A DNA stretch of 64,000 nt from assembly GCA_963740525.1 (NCBI GenBank), contig CAVUEG010000010.1, positions 1 to 64,000 on the forward strand. Reading direction: 5' to 3'. This document shows, one piece after another, positions 17,748-25,240 of the stretch (position 1 is the stretch's first letter; every line of letters starts with the position of its first letter). The position numbers were made by a program, and so were the translations under genes. Origin of the DNA: CAVUEG01 sp963740525. Lineage in GTDB: Bacteria; Actinomycetota; Actinomycetes; Propionibacteriales; Nocardioidaceae. The notes beneath the pieces are model-generated. The model was not told the DNA's origin, did not search any database, and saw nothing but the letters and a program-made list of their open reading frames with translations.

Positions 17748-19628
17748 GTGTCGATGATGGGGATGGGGCCGGCCTTCCGGCACCTGAGGTCCGACCGCTC
17801 TGTCGTGGACGAGAAGCTGTCGCGGGAGACCGTGCGCCGGGTGTTCGGCTTCGCCCGTCCCCATCGGATGCCGATTGCGGCGTTCATGGCTCTCGTGGTC
17901 GTCGACGCCGGGCTGGTCGTGGTGACCCCGCTGCTGGTGCAGCGGATCATCGACGACGGGATCGTGGGGAAGAACGCCGCCCTGGTCACCTGGCTGGCCC
18001 TGGGCATCGCGTTGGTGGCGATCCTCGACGCCGGACTCTCGCTGGTGATGGGGTACCTCTCGTCCCGGATCGGGGAGAGCCTGATCTTCGACCTGCGCAC
18101 GCAGGTGTTCGCCCACGTGCAGCGGATGTCCCTGGCGTTCTTCACCCGCACCCAGACCGGTGCCCTCGTCTCCCGGCTCAACAACGACGTGATCGGCGCC
18201 CAGCGTGCCTTCACGTCGACCTTGTCCAGCACGGTCTCGAACTCGATCAGCGTCGTGGTAGTGGGGATCGCGATGTTCGCGCTCAGCTGGCGGGTCACGC
18301 TGCTGTGCCTGATGCTCTTCCCGGTGCTCTACCTGTCGTCGCGGTGGGTGGGCTACAAGCTGACCGGGCTGACCCGGGCCCAGATGGACGGCAACGCCGT
18401 CCTGGGCAACTCCATGACCGAGCGCTTCAACGTCGGCGGCGCGATGCTGCTCAAGCTGTTCGGCCGACGCGAGGAGGAGGACCAGGTCTTCGCCGAGAAG
18501 GCGGCCGTGGTCCGCGACCTGGGGATCCGGATCTCCGTCGTGACCCGAGTCTTCACCGCGGCCATGATGCTGGTGCCGGCGCTCGCCACCGCGCTCGTGT
18601 ACGGCGTGGGCGGCCGTCTCGCGATCGAGGGAACGCTCTCCATCGGCACCCTGACCGCCCTCGCCACGCTCCTGCTCCGGCTGTTGGGCCCGCTGCAGGG
18701 CCTGTCCAACGTCCGGGTCGACGTGATGACGGCACTCGTCAGCTTCGACCGGGTCTTCGAGGTGCTCGACCTGCCGTCGCTGGTCCAGGAGAAGCCCGAC
18801 GCCGCGGTCCTACCGGCGACCGCTGCCCGGGTCGAGTTCGACCACGTGGCGTTCACCTACCCCAGGGCCGACGAGGTGTCCCTGGCCAGCCTGGAGTCGG
18901 TTGCCAGGACCGAGAGCCGGGACAGCGGCCAGGTGCTCGGCGACATCTCGTTCGTGGCCGAGCCGGGGCAGATGATCGCCCTGGTCGGACCCTCCGGTGC
19001 CGGCAAGACCACGATCACCCACCTCGTCGCACGCCTCTACGACGTTTCCGCGGGCACTATCCGCGTCGACGGGATCGACGTCCGGGACGTAACCCTCCAG
19101 TCGCTGGAGGATGCCGTCGGCTACGTCACCCAGGACGCGCACATGTTCCACGAGACGATCCGGGAGAACCTGCTCTACGCCCGTCCCGGAGCCTCCGACC
19201 AGCAGATCTGGGCGGCACTCGAGGCCGCCCAGATCTCGAGCCTGGTCGGCTCGCTTCCCGACGGGCTCGACACCGTGGTCGGCGACCGCGGCTACCGCCT
19301 GTCCGGAGGGGAGCGTCAGCGGCTCGCGATCGCCCGGCTGCTGCTCAAGGCGCCGTCGATCGTGGTGCTCGACGAGGCGACCGCCCACCTCGACTCCGAG
19401 TCGGAGTACGCCGTCCAGCGGGCGCTCGACGAGGCACTGGAAGGGCGCACCTCGCTGGTGATCGCGCACCGACTCTCCACCGTGCGCAACGCGGACCGGA
19501 TCCTGGTGATCGACCAGGGCCGGGTCGTCCAGTCGGGGACGCACGCGGAGCTGCTCGCCGAGGGCGGTCTCTACAACGACCTCTACCGGACCCAGTTCAT
19601 CGACGACTCGCCGGTGGTCGGCGGCTGA
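17748..19628 (+). CDS. ABC exporter, fused permease and ATPase
   Basis: Half-transporter of 626 residues. The transmembrane domain spans about residues 30-320, with six helices expected. The ATPase follows with Walker A GPSGAGKTT, Q-loop YVTQDAHMFH, signature YRLSGGERQR, Walker B SIVVLDEATAHLD and switch His in IAHRLSTV. It probably works as a homodimer. The substrate is unknown. GTG start behind AGGAGACGAGAC. Confidence 0.9.
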   Translation: MSMMGMGPAFRHLRSDRSVVDEKLSRETVRRVFGFARPHRMPIAAFMALVVVDAGLVVVTPLLVQRIIDDGIVGKNAALVTWLALGIALVAILDAGLSLVMGYLSSRIGESLIFDLRTQVFAHVQRMSLAFFTRTQTGALVSRLNNDVIGAQRAFTSTLSSTVSNSISVVVVGIAMFALSWRVTLLCLMLFPVLYLSSRWVGYKLTGLTRAQMDGNAVLGNSMTERFNVGGAMLLKLFGRREEEDQVFAEKAAVVRDLGIRISVVTRVFTAAMMLVPALATALVYGVGGRLAIEGTLSIGTLTALATLLLRLLGPLQGLSNVRVDVMTALVSFDRVFEVLDLPSLVQEKPDAAVLPATAARVEFDHVAFTYPRADEVSLASLESVARTESRDSGQVLGDISFVAEPGQMIALVGPSGAGKTTITHLVARLYDVSAGTIRVDGIDVRDVTLQSLEDAVGYVTQDAHMFHETIRENLLYARPGASDQQIWAALEAAQISSLVGSLPDGLDTVVGDRGYRLSGGERQRLAIARLLLKAPSIVVLDEATAHLDSESEYAVQRALDEALEGRTSLVIAHRLSTVRNADRILVIDQGRVVQSGTHAELLAEGGLYNDLYRTQFIDDSPVVGG

Positions 19629-19649
19629 CGCGCGTGCCACGATGAGGCC

Positions 19650-20405
19650 ATGGATCTCGGACTGACCGATCGCGTCTTCATCCTCTCCGGTGCCGCCCGT
19701 GGCCTGGGCCGCGCCACCGCCGAGTGCCTGGTGGCCGAGGGCGCCCGGGTGGTGCTCTCCGGCCGCAACGGCCAGGCGCTCGACGAGGCGCAGCAGGCGC
19801 TGGGCGACGCCTGCCGCGTCGTGAGCGTCGACAACGCCGACCCGGACGCCCCCCGCGCGCTGCTGGACCAGGCGAAGCAGGCCTGGGATCGTGTCGACGG
19901 GCTGCTGGTCTCGGTCGGCGGGCCCCCGACCGGATCGGTGATGGACACCTCCGACGAGGACTGGACGGCCTCCTTCGACTCGGTGTTCCTCGGCGGGGTA
20001 AGGCTCGCGCGGACCGTCGCCGCGGAGCTTTCCGACGGCGGGTCCATCGCCTTCGTGCTCTCCTCCTCGGTGCGCTCCCCGATCGCGGGCCTGGCGATCT
20101 CGAACGGACTGCGACCGGGGCTCGCGATGGTCGCCAAGACCCTTGCCGACGAGCTCGGGCCGCGCGGGATCCGGGTCAACGGCCTGCTTCCGGGCCGGGT
20201 GGACACGGAGCGGGTACAGGAGCTGGACGCCAGCACCGGCGATGCTGCAGCCACGCGCGAGGCCATGGCGGCGACGATCCCGCTCCGTCGCTACGGACGT
20301 CCCGAGGAGTTCGGCCGGGCCGCGGCGTTCCTGCTCTCGCCGTCGGCGTCGTTCGTGTCAGGGGTGATGCTGCCCGTCGACGGCGGGATGGTCCGCGCAC
20401 TCTGA
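19650..20405 (+). CDS. Short-chain dehydrogenase/reductase with altered active site
   Basis: SDR-fold protein of 251 residues. The cofactor motif is SGAARGLGRA, and Ser of the catalytic set is present (VLSSSVRSP). Where classical SDRs have Y-x3-K, this protein reads SNGLR, so Tyr is Ser and Lys is Arg. The C-terminus keeps the family ending (GVMLPVDGGMVRAL). Either it catalyses without the classical dyad or it is not a dehydrogenase. Its last 115 bp lie under the 3' end of the convergent SURF1 gene. Confidence 0.82.
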   Translation: MDLGLTDRVFILSGAARGLGRATAECLVAEGARVVLSGRNGQALDEAQQALGDACRVVSVDNADPDAPRALLDQAKQAWDRVDGLLVSVGGPPTGSVMDTSDEDWTASFDSVFLGGVRLARTVAAELSDGGSIAFVLSSSVRSPIAGLAISNGLRPGLAMVAKTLADELGPRGIRVNGLLPGRVDTERVQELDASTGDAAATREAMAATIPLRRYGRPEEFGRAAAFLLSPSASFVSGVMLPVDGGMVRAL

Positions 20406-21175
20406 GCGTGCGCGGCGGCTCGCTCCGCGCGGCGCTGCACGATCGAGGTGTCACCACGGCGGTTGGCGCGGCGCTCGTCGAAGGCCAGGTAGCCGAAGCC
20501 GAAGATCGCCAGCAGCCCGAAGAACCACCACTGGAGGCCGTAGAAGAAGTGTGGCCCGTTGCTCAGGTCGGGCACCTCGGTCGGCACCAGCGGCCGAGCG
20601 GCCCGCGGGGTCTCGCGCTGCAGGTCCACGAAGCCCCCGTACACGGGGTAGGGGAGGGTGCGGGCGATCTCCTCACTGGAGATCGATCGCGCGGAGGCGT
20701 CCGTGACCACGGCGGAGTCCCCGGTGGCGTCCTGGCGGAGCCATCCGGTGACCGTGACGAGGCCCGCGGGAGCCGCTGGGATCCTCGGACGCTCACGGCC
20801 CACGTTCTGCGTGGCCAGCCAGCCCCGGTCCACGAGTACGGCGGCACCGGAGCCGGTGACCAGGGGAGTGACCACGTCGACGCCGGCGGCGCCGTCCCGG
20901 GTCTGGTAGCGGATCACGACCGAGTGCTGCTCGTCGTACCGACCACGCGTCGTGACGTGGAGCCAGTCGTGGGTGTCGGAGACCGGCCGGTCCGGTGCCA
21001 GCACGTCGGCCACGTCCGTGGGTGGGCGCACCAGGTTGTGCGAGATCACCGCGTTCGACGCCTTGCGGTCGGCCAGCCGGTGGAACTGCCACTGCCCGAG
21101 GAGGTAGGCACCCCACGCCAGCAGGACCACGGTGAGGAAGAACAGCACCCACCGTCGGCTGAACAAGAACGTCAC
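20291..21175 (-). CDS. SURF1 family protein (cytochrome oxidase biogenesis)
   Basis: SURF1-like membrane protein of 294 residues, with an N-terminal helix (WVLFFLTVVLLAWGAYLLG), the family motif WQFHRLADRK just after it, VDRGWL in the middle, and a C-terminal helix around QWWFFGLLAIFGFGYLAF. These proteins help assemble haem a into cytochrome c oxidase. The last 40 or so residues, antisense to the SDR gene, do not look conserved, so the stop may have been lost or moved. Confidence 0.85.
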   Translation of the reverse strand: MTFLFSRRWVLFFLTVVLLAWGAYLLGQWQFHRLADRKASNAVISHNLVRPPTDVADVLAPDRPVSDTHDWLHVTTRGRYDEQHSVVIRYQTRDGAAGVDVVTPLVTGSGAAVLVDRGWLATQNVGRERPRIPAAPAGLVTVTGWLRQDATGDSAVVTDASARSISSEEIARTLPYPVYGGFVDLQRETPRAARPLVPTEVPDLSNGPHFFYGLQWWFFGLLAIFGFGYLAFDERRANRRGDTSIVQRRAERAAAHAQSARTIPPSTGSITPDTNDADGESRNAAARPNSSGRP

Positions 21176-21236
21176 TCCGTGAATCTAGCCGCGGGAGCCC
21201 CGCAGCCGGCGACCGCCCCGTTCTGGCCCCAGCACC

Positions 21237-21242
21237 TAGACT
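21237..21242 (+). promoter_or_regulatory. Leaderless -10 box TAGACT for moaA
   Basis: TAGACT ends 6 nt before the moaA ATG at 21249, and there is no Shine-Dalgarno sequence. Confidence 0.6.
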
Positions 21243-21248
21243 GGCCGC

Positions 21249-22247
21249 ATGGGTGTCCAGGAACTCGCAGACAACTTCGGCCGCGTGGCCACTGACCTTC
21301 GGGTCTCGCTCACCGACCGGTGCAACCTGCGGTGCTCGTACTGCATGCCCGCCGAGGGGTTGGAATGGCTGCCGACCGACGAGGTGCTCGCCGACGACGA
21401 GGTCGTCCGGCTGATCCGCATCGGCGTGGAGCAGCTCGGGATCCGCGAGGTCCGGTTCACCGGCGGCGAGCCGCTGGTGCGGCGAGGCATCGTCGACCTG
21501 GTTGCCCGCACCAAGCAGCTGCTGCCCACCCCCGACGTCTCGCTGACCACCAACGCACTGGGCCTCTCGCGGATGGCCGGTGCGCTGGCCGAGGCGGGGC
21601 TGGACCGGGTCAACGTCAGCCTGGACACCGTGCGTCGCGCCGACTTCCACGAGATCACCCGCCGCGATCGCCTCGACGACGTCGTCGAGGGCCTCGCCGC
21701 CGCCCGGGACGCCGGTCTCGGGCCGGTCAAGGTGAACGCCGTGCTGCTGCGGGGCATCAACGACGACCAGGGTCCGGAGCTGCTCGCCTGGTGCCTCGAG
21801 CACGGCTACGAGCTGCGCTTCATCGAGCAGATGCCGCTCGACGCCCAGCACGGCTGGCGCCGCGACACGATGATCACGGCGGAGGAGATCTTCGCGTCCC
21901 TCGAGGCGGTCTTCGACCTCGAGCCGGCCGAGGAACCACGCGGAAGCGCCCCGGCGGAGCTCTTCCGGGTCAACGGGGGACCGGGGACGGTCGGCGTGAT
22001 CGCCTCGGTGACCCGTCCGTTCTGCGGGGACTGTGACCGGGTGCGGCTGACGGCCGACGGGCAGGTCCGCAACTGTCTCTTCGCCCGCGAGGAGTCCGAC
22101 CTCCGTGGTGCCCTGCGCGCCGGGGCCTCGGACGAGGAGCTCGCCGAGCGGTGGGTCGTGGCGATGCGCGGCAAGCGGCCGGGCCACGGCATCGACGACG
22201 TCTCCTTCCTCCAGCCCACCCGGCCGATGTCGGCCATCGGAGGCTGA
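21249..22247 (+). CDS. moaA: GTP 3',8-cyclase MoaA
   Basis: Radical SAM enzyme for the first step of molybdopterin synthesis, 332 residues. The SAM cluster Cys are in CNLRCSYC, the second cluster Cys in FCGDCDRVRLTADG and NCLF, and FTGGEPL is present. The protein ends in the Gly-Gly tail needed for activity. No moaC or moaE lies beside it. Confidence 0.95.
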   Translation: MGVQELADNFGRVATDLRVSLTDRCNLRCSYCMPAEGLEWLPTDEVLADDEVVRLIRIGVEQLGIREVRFTGGEPLVRRGIVDLVARTKQLLPTPDVSLTTNALGLSRMAGALAEAGLDRVNVSLDTVRRADFHEITRRDRLDDVVEGLAAARDAGLGPVKVNAVLLRGINDDQGPELLAWCLEHGYELRFIEQMPLDAQHGWRRDTMITAEEIFASLEAVFDLEPAEEPRGSAPAELFRVNGGPGTVGVIASVTRPFCGDCDRVRLTADGQVRNCLFAREESDLRGALRAGASDEELAERWVVAMRGKRPGHGIDDVSFLQPTRPMSAIGG

Positions 22248-22360
22248 GCGGCGCTGGCATGTCGGTCGTCACAGGCGAGCGGGACGTCAGGGGGACGTGA
22301 TGGCAGCATTCACCGGGTCGGACGCGACTCGCACCTGGAGCCCCCAGGCAGGAGACCACC

Positions 22361-22456
22361 TTGTCCTGCCTGCACGCGAACCTCGAGGAGGAGTGGGAGC
22401 ACCACCGCTACGCCGTCCGCGACCTCGACGCGATCGAGAGGTCGACTAACCCCTAG
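22361..22456 (+). CDS. Candidate 31-residue small protein, TTG start
   Basis: The ORF from TTG has strong third-position GC (nearly every codon ends in G or C), is preceded by GCAGGAGA at a good distance and encodes a charged helix-like peptide containing EEEWEHHRYAVRDLDAIE. I do not recognise the family. Its TAG stop shares the tetramer CTAG with the stop of the convergent gene. Confidence 0.45.
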   Translation: MSCLHANLEEEWEHHRYAVRDLDAIERSTNP

Positions 22457-22677
22457 CCTCCGTCCCGGGGAGCGGGGAAGGGCTCGACGTCGCGCAGGAA
22501 CCGGCGGGCGGCGAGGAAGGCCGAGAGGGACTCCTTGTGCTCGTCGCACGCGAGCCAGGTCTTGCGGCGCTCCTCCGGGTGGATCTTGGGGTTGTTCCAC
22601 AGCAGTGCCCAGGTGGCCGGCTTCCGGCAGCCCTTCGACGAGCAGTCGGCCTCGACGGGCTCCGGTGCGGCATCCAT
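22453..22677 (-). CDS. Small conserved Cys-containing protein (74 residues)
   Basis: Short protein with two Cys near residues 12 and 17 (DCSSKGCRKPATWAL) and a second pair-like site CDEH near residue 44, suggesting zinc binding. It resembles a small actinobacterial family sometimes misnamed acetone carboxylase; I assign no function. The start is leaderless (TAAGGT, 6 nt upstream). Confidence 0.7.
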   Translation of the reverse strand: MDAAPEPVEADCSSKGCRKPATWALLWNNPKIHPEERRKTWLACDEHKESLSAFLAARRFLRDVEPFPAPRDGG

Positions 22678-22683
22678 GACCCG

Positions 22684-22689
22684 ACCTTA
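22684..22689 (-). promoter_or_regulatory. Leaderless -10 box TAAGGT for the 74-residue protein gene
   Basis: On the minus strand TAAGGT ends 6 nt before the ATG at 22677. Confidence 0.5.
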
Positions 22690-22751
22690 GGACGGCTCTG
22701 TCACTGCCTCGTCGCCGGCCGCCGGGAGTACCCAGAACGGGACCTGGACGC

Positions 22752-22797
22752 AGCAGCGCCGGACGACCACGGGGGAAGTCGTCCGGCGCTGCTTTTC
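22752..22797 (+). terminator. Strong intrinsic terminator in a gene-poor gap
   Basis: A perfect inverted repeat of 16 bp (arms 22752-22767 and 22778-22793, core GCAGCGCCGGACGAC) with a 10-nt loop, followed by TTTTC on the plus strand. On the plus strand the nearest upstream ORF is the 31-residue one ending at 22456. On the minus strand it would lie 137 nt downstream of the DUF3099 gene, but without a T run. Confidence 0.8.
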
Positions 22798-22929
22798 ACT
22801 GCGTGGACTCAGACGGGGGAGGCTGAGCCCACCATTTGATTCTTGCACGACAACTTCCGCAATTCCAAGGTCATCGGTCCTGACGCGAGCCGACAACCAG
22901 ATCAGGGACGTAGGTCCTCAAACGGACAG

Positions 22930-23223
22930 CTAGAGAAGCTCCTTGCGAGTGCCGTCCGGGTGGTAGGTCTCGGGGTTTCCCCCATCCAGCGAGGACCCGG
23001 CATTGGCGAGCACCACGGCGATGTAGGGCAGGAACACCGCGCCCGCGACCAGGATCCATCGCAGCACCCCGCTTCCCACCGCGACGGCGCCGACGAAGCA
23101 CAGGGTGCGAAAACCCATGGAGAGGAGATAGCGGCGTTGCCTGCCGGCGATCTCGTCGCCCCGGCTGCGGGGGGCGGTCGTGATCTCGACCGCCTCCGGC
23201 TCGCGATGCGACTTCCGGACCAT
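22930..23223 (-). CDS. DUF3099 membrane protein
   Basis: Protein of 97 residues with the DUF3099 pattern: an ITTAPRSR segment, RRYLLSMGFRTLCF, then two hydrophobic segments (CFVGAVAVGSGVLRWILVAG and FLPYIAVVLAN). The function is unknown. The family is restricted to Actinobacteria. The gap downstream to the next gene holds a strong hairpin and about 130 bp of unusually AT-rich sequence. Confidence 0.8.
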   Translation of the reverse strand: MVRKSHREPEAVEITTAPRSRGDEIAGRQRRYLLSMGFRTLCFVGAVAVGSGVLRWILVAGAVFLPYIAVVLANAGSSLDGGNPETYHPDGTRKELL

Positions 23224-23280
23224 GCAGCCACCCTACGTCGCGGACGAAGCGGGGACCGGTACGACGAGTCACCTGCAGGC

Positions 23281-23286
23281 TAGGCT
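23281..23286 (+). promoter_or_regulatory. -10 box TAGGCT for the dodecin gene
   Basis: TAGGCT lies 44 nt before the ATG, giving a leader of about 38 nt that contains AGGAGG just before the start. Confidence 0.45.
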
Positions 23287-23330
23287 GCGAGAGACCGAGC
23301 CCCTTCCCCCGACGACTCCCAGGAGGGTCC

Positions 23331-23543
23331 ATGTCCAACCGCACCTACCGCGTCTCCGAGATCGTCGGAACGTCCCCGGACGGCATCGACCAGGCGATCC
23401 GCAACGGCATCGAGCGCGCCGCGCGTACGTTGCGCCACCTGGACTGGTTCGAGGTGACGCAGGTCCGCGGTCAGGTCAAGGACGGCACGGTCGAGCACTT
23501 CCAGGTCGGGATCAAGGTCGGCTTCCGGCTCGAGGACGACTGA
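23331..23543 (+). CDS. Dodecin family flavin-storage protein
   Basis: Small protein of 70 residues that assembles into a hollow dodecamer binding flavins. The conserved opening YRVSEIVGTSPDGIDQAI, the flavin-stacking Trp in HLDWFEV and the ending FQVGIKVGFRLED are all present. It is preceded by AGGAGGGTCC and stands alone as a transcription unit. Confidence 0.92.
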   Translation: MSNRTYRVSEIVGTSPDGIDQAIRNGIERAARTLRHLDWFEVTQVRGQVKDGTVEHFQVGIKVGFRLEDD

Positions 23544-23597
23544 GGCGCCTCGTTCGCGGCCGGCTGCTGTCGGTTGGGAGTACCCACGGGTAGCCGT

Positions 23598-23603
23598 TAG
23601 CGT
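23598..23603 (+). promoter_or_regulatory. -10 box TAGCGT for fabG-fabI
   Basis: TAGCGT lies 52 nt before the TTG start of fabG, leaving a leader with the ribosome-binding site GGGAGGAG. Confidence 0.4.
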
Positions 23604-23655
23604 CCCCCACGTCGGCCCGTTCCCGCGGGCCCGGAGGACAGGGAGGAGCAGAGCG

Positions 23656-24360
23656 TTGAGCAGATCGGTACTCGTCACCGGAGGCAACCGCGGCATCGGC
23701 CGCGCGATCGCCGAGGCCTTCCTCGCCGAGGGCGACCAGGTGGCTGTGACGTGCCGGTCCGCCGAGCCTCCCGCAGGCATGCTCGGCGTCCGCTGCGACA
23801 TGACCGACCCCGAGTCCATCGAGTCGGCCTTCGCCGAGATCGAGGAGAAGCACGGGCCGGTCGAGGTCCTGGTGGCCAACGCCGGGATCACCCGCGACAC
23901 CCTGCTCCTGCGGATGAGCGAGGACGACTGGGGCTCGGTCATCGACACCAACCTCACCGGCTCCTTCAGGGTCGCGAAGCGGGCGTCCAAGGGCATGCTC
24001 CGGCTGCGCCGGGGCCGGATCATCTTCATCTCCTCCGTGGTCGGGCTGCTCGGCTCGGCCGGCCAGGTGAACTACGCGGCGAGCAAGGCCGGCCTGGTCG
24101 GGATGTCCCGGTCGATCGCACGGGAGCTCGGCAGCCGGTCCATCACCGCGAACGTCGTGGCGCCCGGCTTCATCGAGACCGACATGACCGCGGAGCTTCC
24201 GGAGACCCAGCGCGAGGACTACCAGGCGCAGATCCCGCTCAAGCGGTACGGCGACGTCACCGAGGTGGCCTCCGTGGTCACCTGGCTCGCCTCCGAGGGA
24301 GCGGCGTACGTCACCGGGGCCGTGATCCCGGTCGACGGCGGCCTGGGCATGGGTCACTGA
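23656..24360 (+). CDS. fabG: 3-oxoacyl-ACP reductase FabG (MabA-like)
   Basis: Classical SDR of 234 residues that reduces 3-ketoacyl-ACP in type II fatty-acid synthesis. Cofactor motif TGGNRGIGRA, NAG motif in VANAGITRD, catalytic Ser in FISSVVG and Y-x3-K in NYAASKAG. TTG start behind GGGAGGAG. It is followed after 59 bp by the enoyl reductase gene, the same order as mabA-inhA in mycobacteria. Confidence 0.93.
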   Translation: MSRSVLVTGGNRGIGRAIAEAFLAEGDQVAVTCRSAEPPAGMLGVRCDMTDPESIESAFAEIEEKHGPVEVLVANAGITRDTLLLRMSEDDWGSVIDTNLTGSFRVAKRASKGMLRLRRGRIIFISSVVGLLGSAGQVNYAASKAGLVGMSRSIARELGSRSITANVVAPGFIETDMTAELPETQREDYQAQIPLKRYGDVTEVASVVTWLASEGAAYVTGAVIPVDGGLGMGH

Positions 24361-24419
24361 CCCCACACCGACCAACGGACCGACCGATCATCTGGCACGA
24401 CACGACGAGCGGAGCAGCA

Positions 24420-25190
24420 ATGGGCATTCTCGAGGGCAAGCGGATCCTGGTCGCCGGGGTCACCATGGACTCCTCGATCGGCTTCGCCGTGGCGCGTGTC
24501 GCCCAGGAGCAGGGCGCGGAGGTGCTGATCTCGAACTTCGGTCGCGCGCTCGGGATCACCAAGCGGATCGCCAAGCGGCTCCCCGTCGAGCCGGTCGTGC
24601 TCGAGCTCGACGTGACCGACGACGAGCACCTGGCGCGGCTGCCCGACCTGGTCCGTGAACACGTCGACGGCCTCGACGGGGTGGTGCACTCGATCGCGTA
24701 CGGCAACCCGGAGACGCTTCTGGGCGGCAAGTTCCTCACCGGCCCGTGGCCGGACGTCGCCCAGGCGGTGCAGGTCTCGGCGTACTCGCTGGCCTCGCTG
24801 TCCCAGGCATGCCTCCCGCTCATGGGCCGCGGCGGCTCGGTCGTCGGCATGACCTTCGACGCCACCGTGGCGTGGCCGGCGTACGACTGGATGGGCGTGG
24901 CCAAGGCCGGGCTGGAGTCCTGCTCGCGCTACCTCGCCCGGGACCTCGGTCCGCAGGGGATCCGGGTCAACCTGGTCTCCGCCGGACCGCTCAAGACGCT
25001 GGCGGCCAAGGCGATCCCCGGCTTCAGCGACCTCGAGGCGATGTGGAGCGACCGAGCGCCGCTCGGCTGGGACGAGACCGACCAGGAGCCCACCGCGAAG
25101 GCGGTCGTGGCGCTGCTCAGCGACTTCTTCCCGGCCACGTCCGGTGAGATCGTCCACGTCGACGGCGGCTTCCACGCGATGGGTGCCTGA
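24420..25190 (+). CDS. fabI: Enoyl-ACP reductase FabI (InhA-like)
   Basis: NADH-dependent enoyl-ACP reductase of 256 residues. It opens GILEGKRILVAGVTMDSS, typical of InhA-type FabI with its variant nucleotide-binding loop. Catalytic Tyr and Lys are in YDWMGVAKAG (Y-x6-K), and the ending HVDGGFHAMG is conserved. The last step of fatty-acid elongation, paired with the upstream fabG. It is the target class of isoniazid/triclosan-type inhibitors. Confidence 0.93.
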   Translation: MGILEGKRILVAGVTMDSSIGFAVARVAQEQGAEVLISNFGRALGITKRIAKRLPVEPVVLELDVTDDEHLARLPDLVREHVDGLDGVVHSIAYGNPETLLGGKFLTGPWPDVAQAVQVSAYSLASLSQACLPLMGRGGSVVGMTFDATVAWPAYDWMGVAKAGLESCSRYLARDLGPQGIRVNLVSAGPLKTLAAKAIPGFSDLEAMWSDRAPLGWDETDQEPTAKAVVALLSDFFPATSGEIVHVDGGFHAMGA

Positions 25191-25228
25191 GCGTCGAGGC
25201 CCGTGTGCCGACGCTGCCGGATGATCGG

Positions 25229-25234
25229 TAGCGT
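25229..25234 (+). promoter_or_regulatory. Leaderless -10 box TAGCGT for the Mur-ligase-like gene
   Basis: TAGCGT ends 6 nt before the GTG start at 25241. Confidence 0.55.
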
Positions 25235-25240
25235 TCGGGG

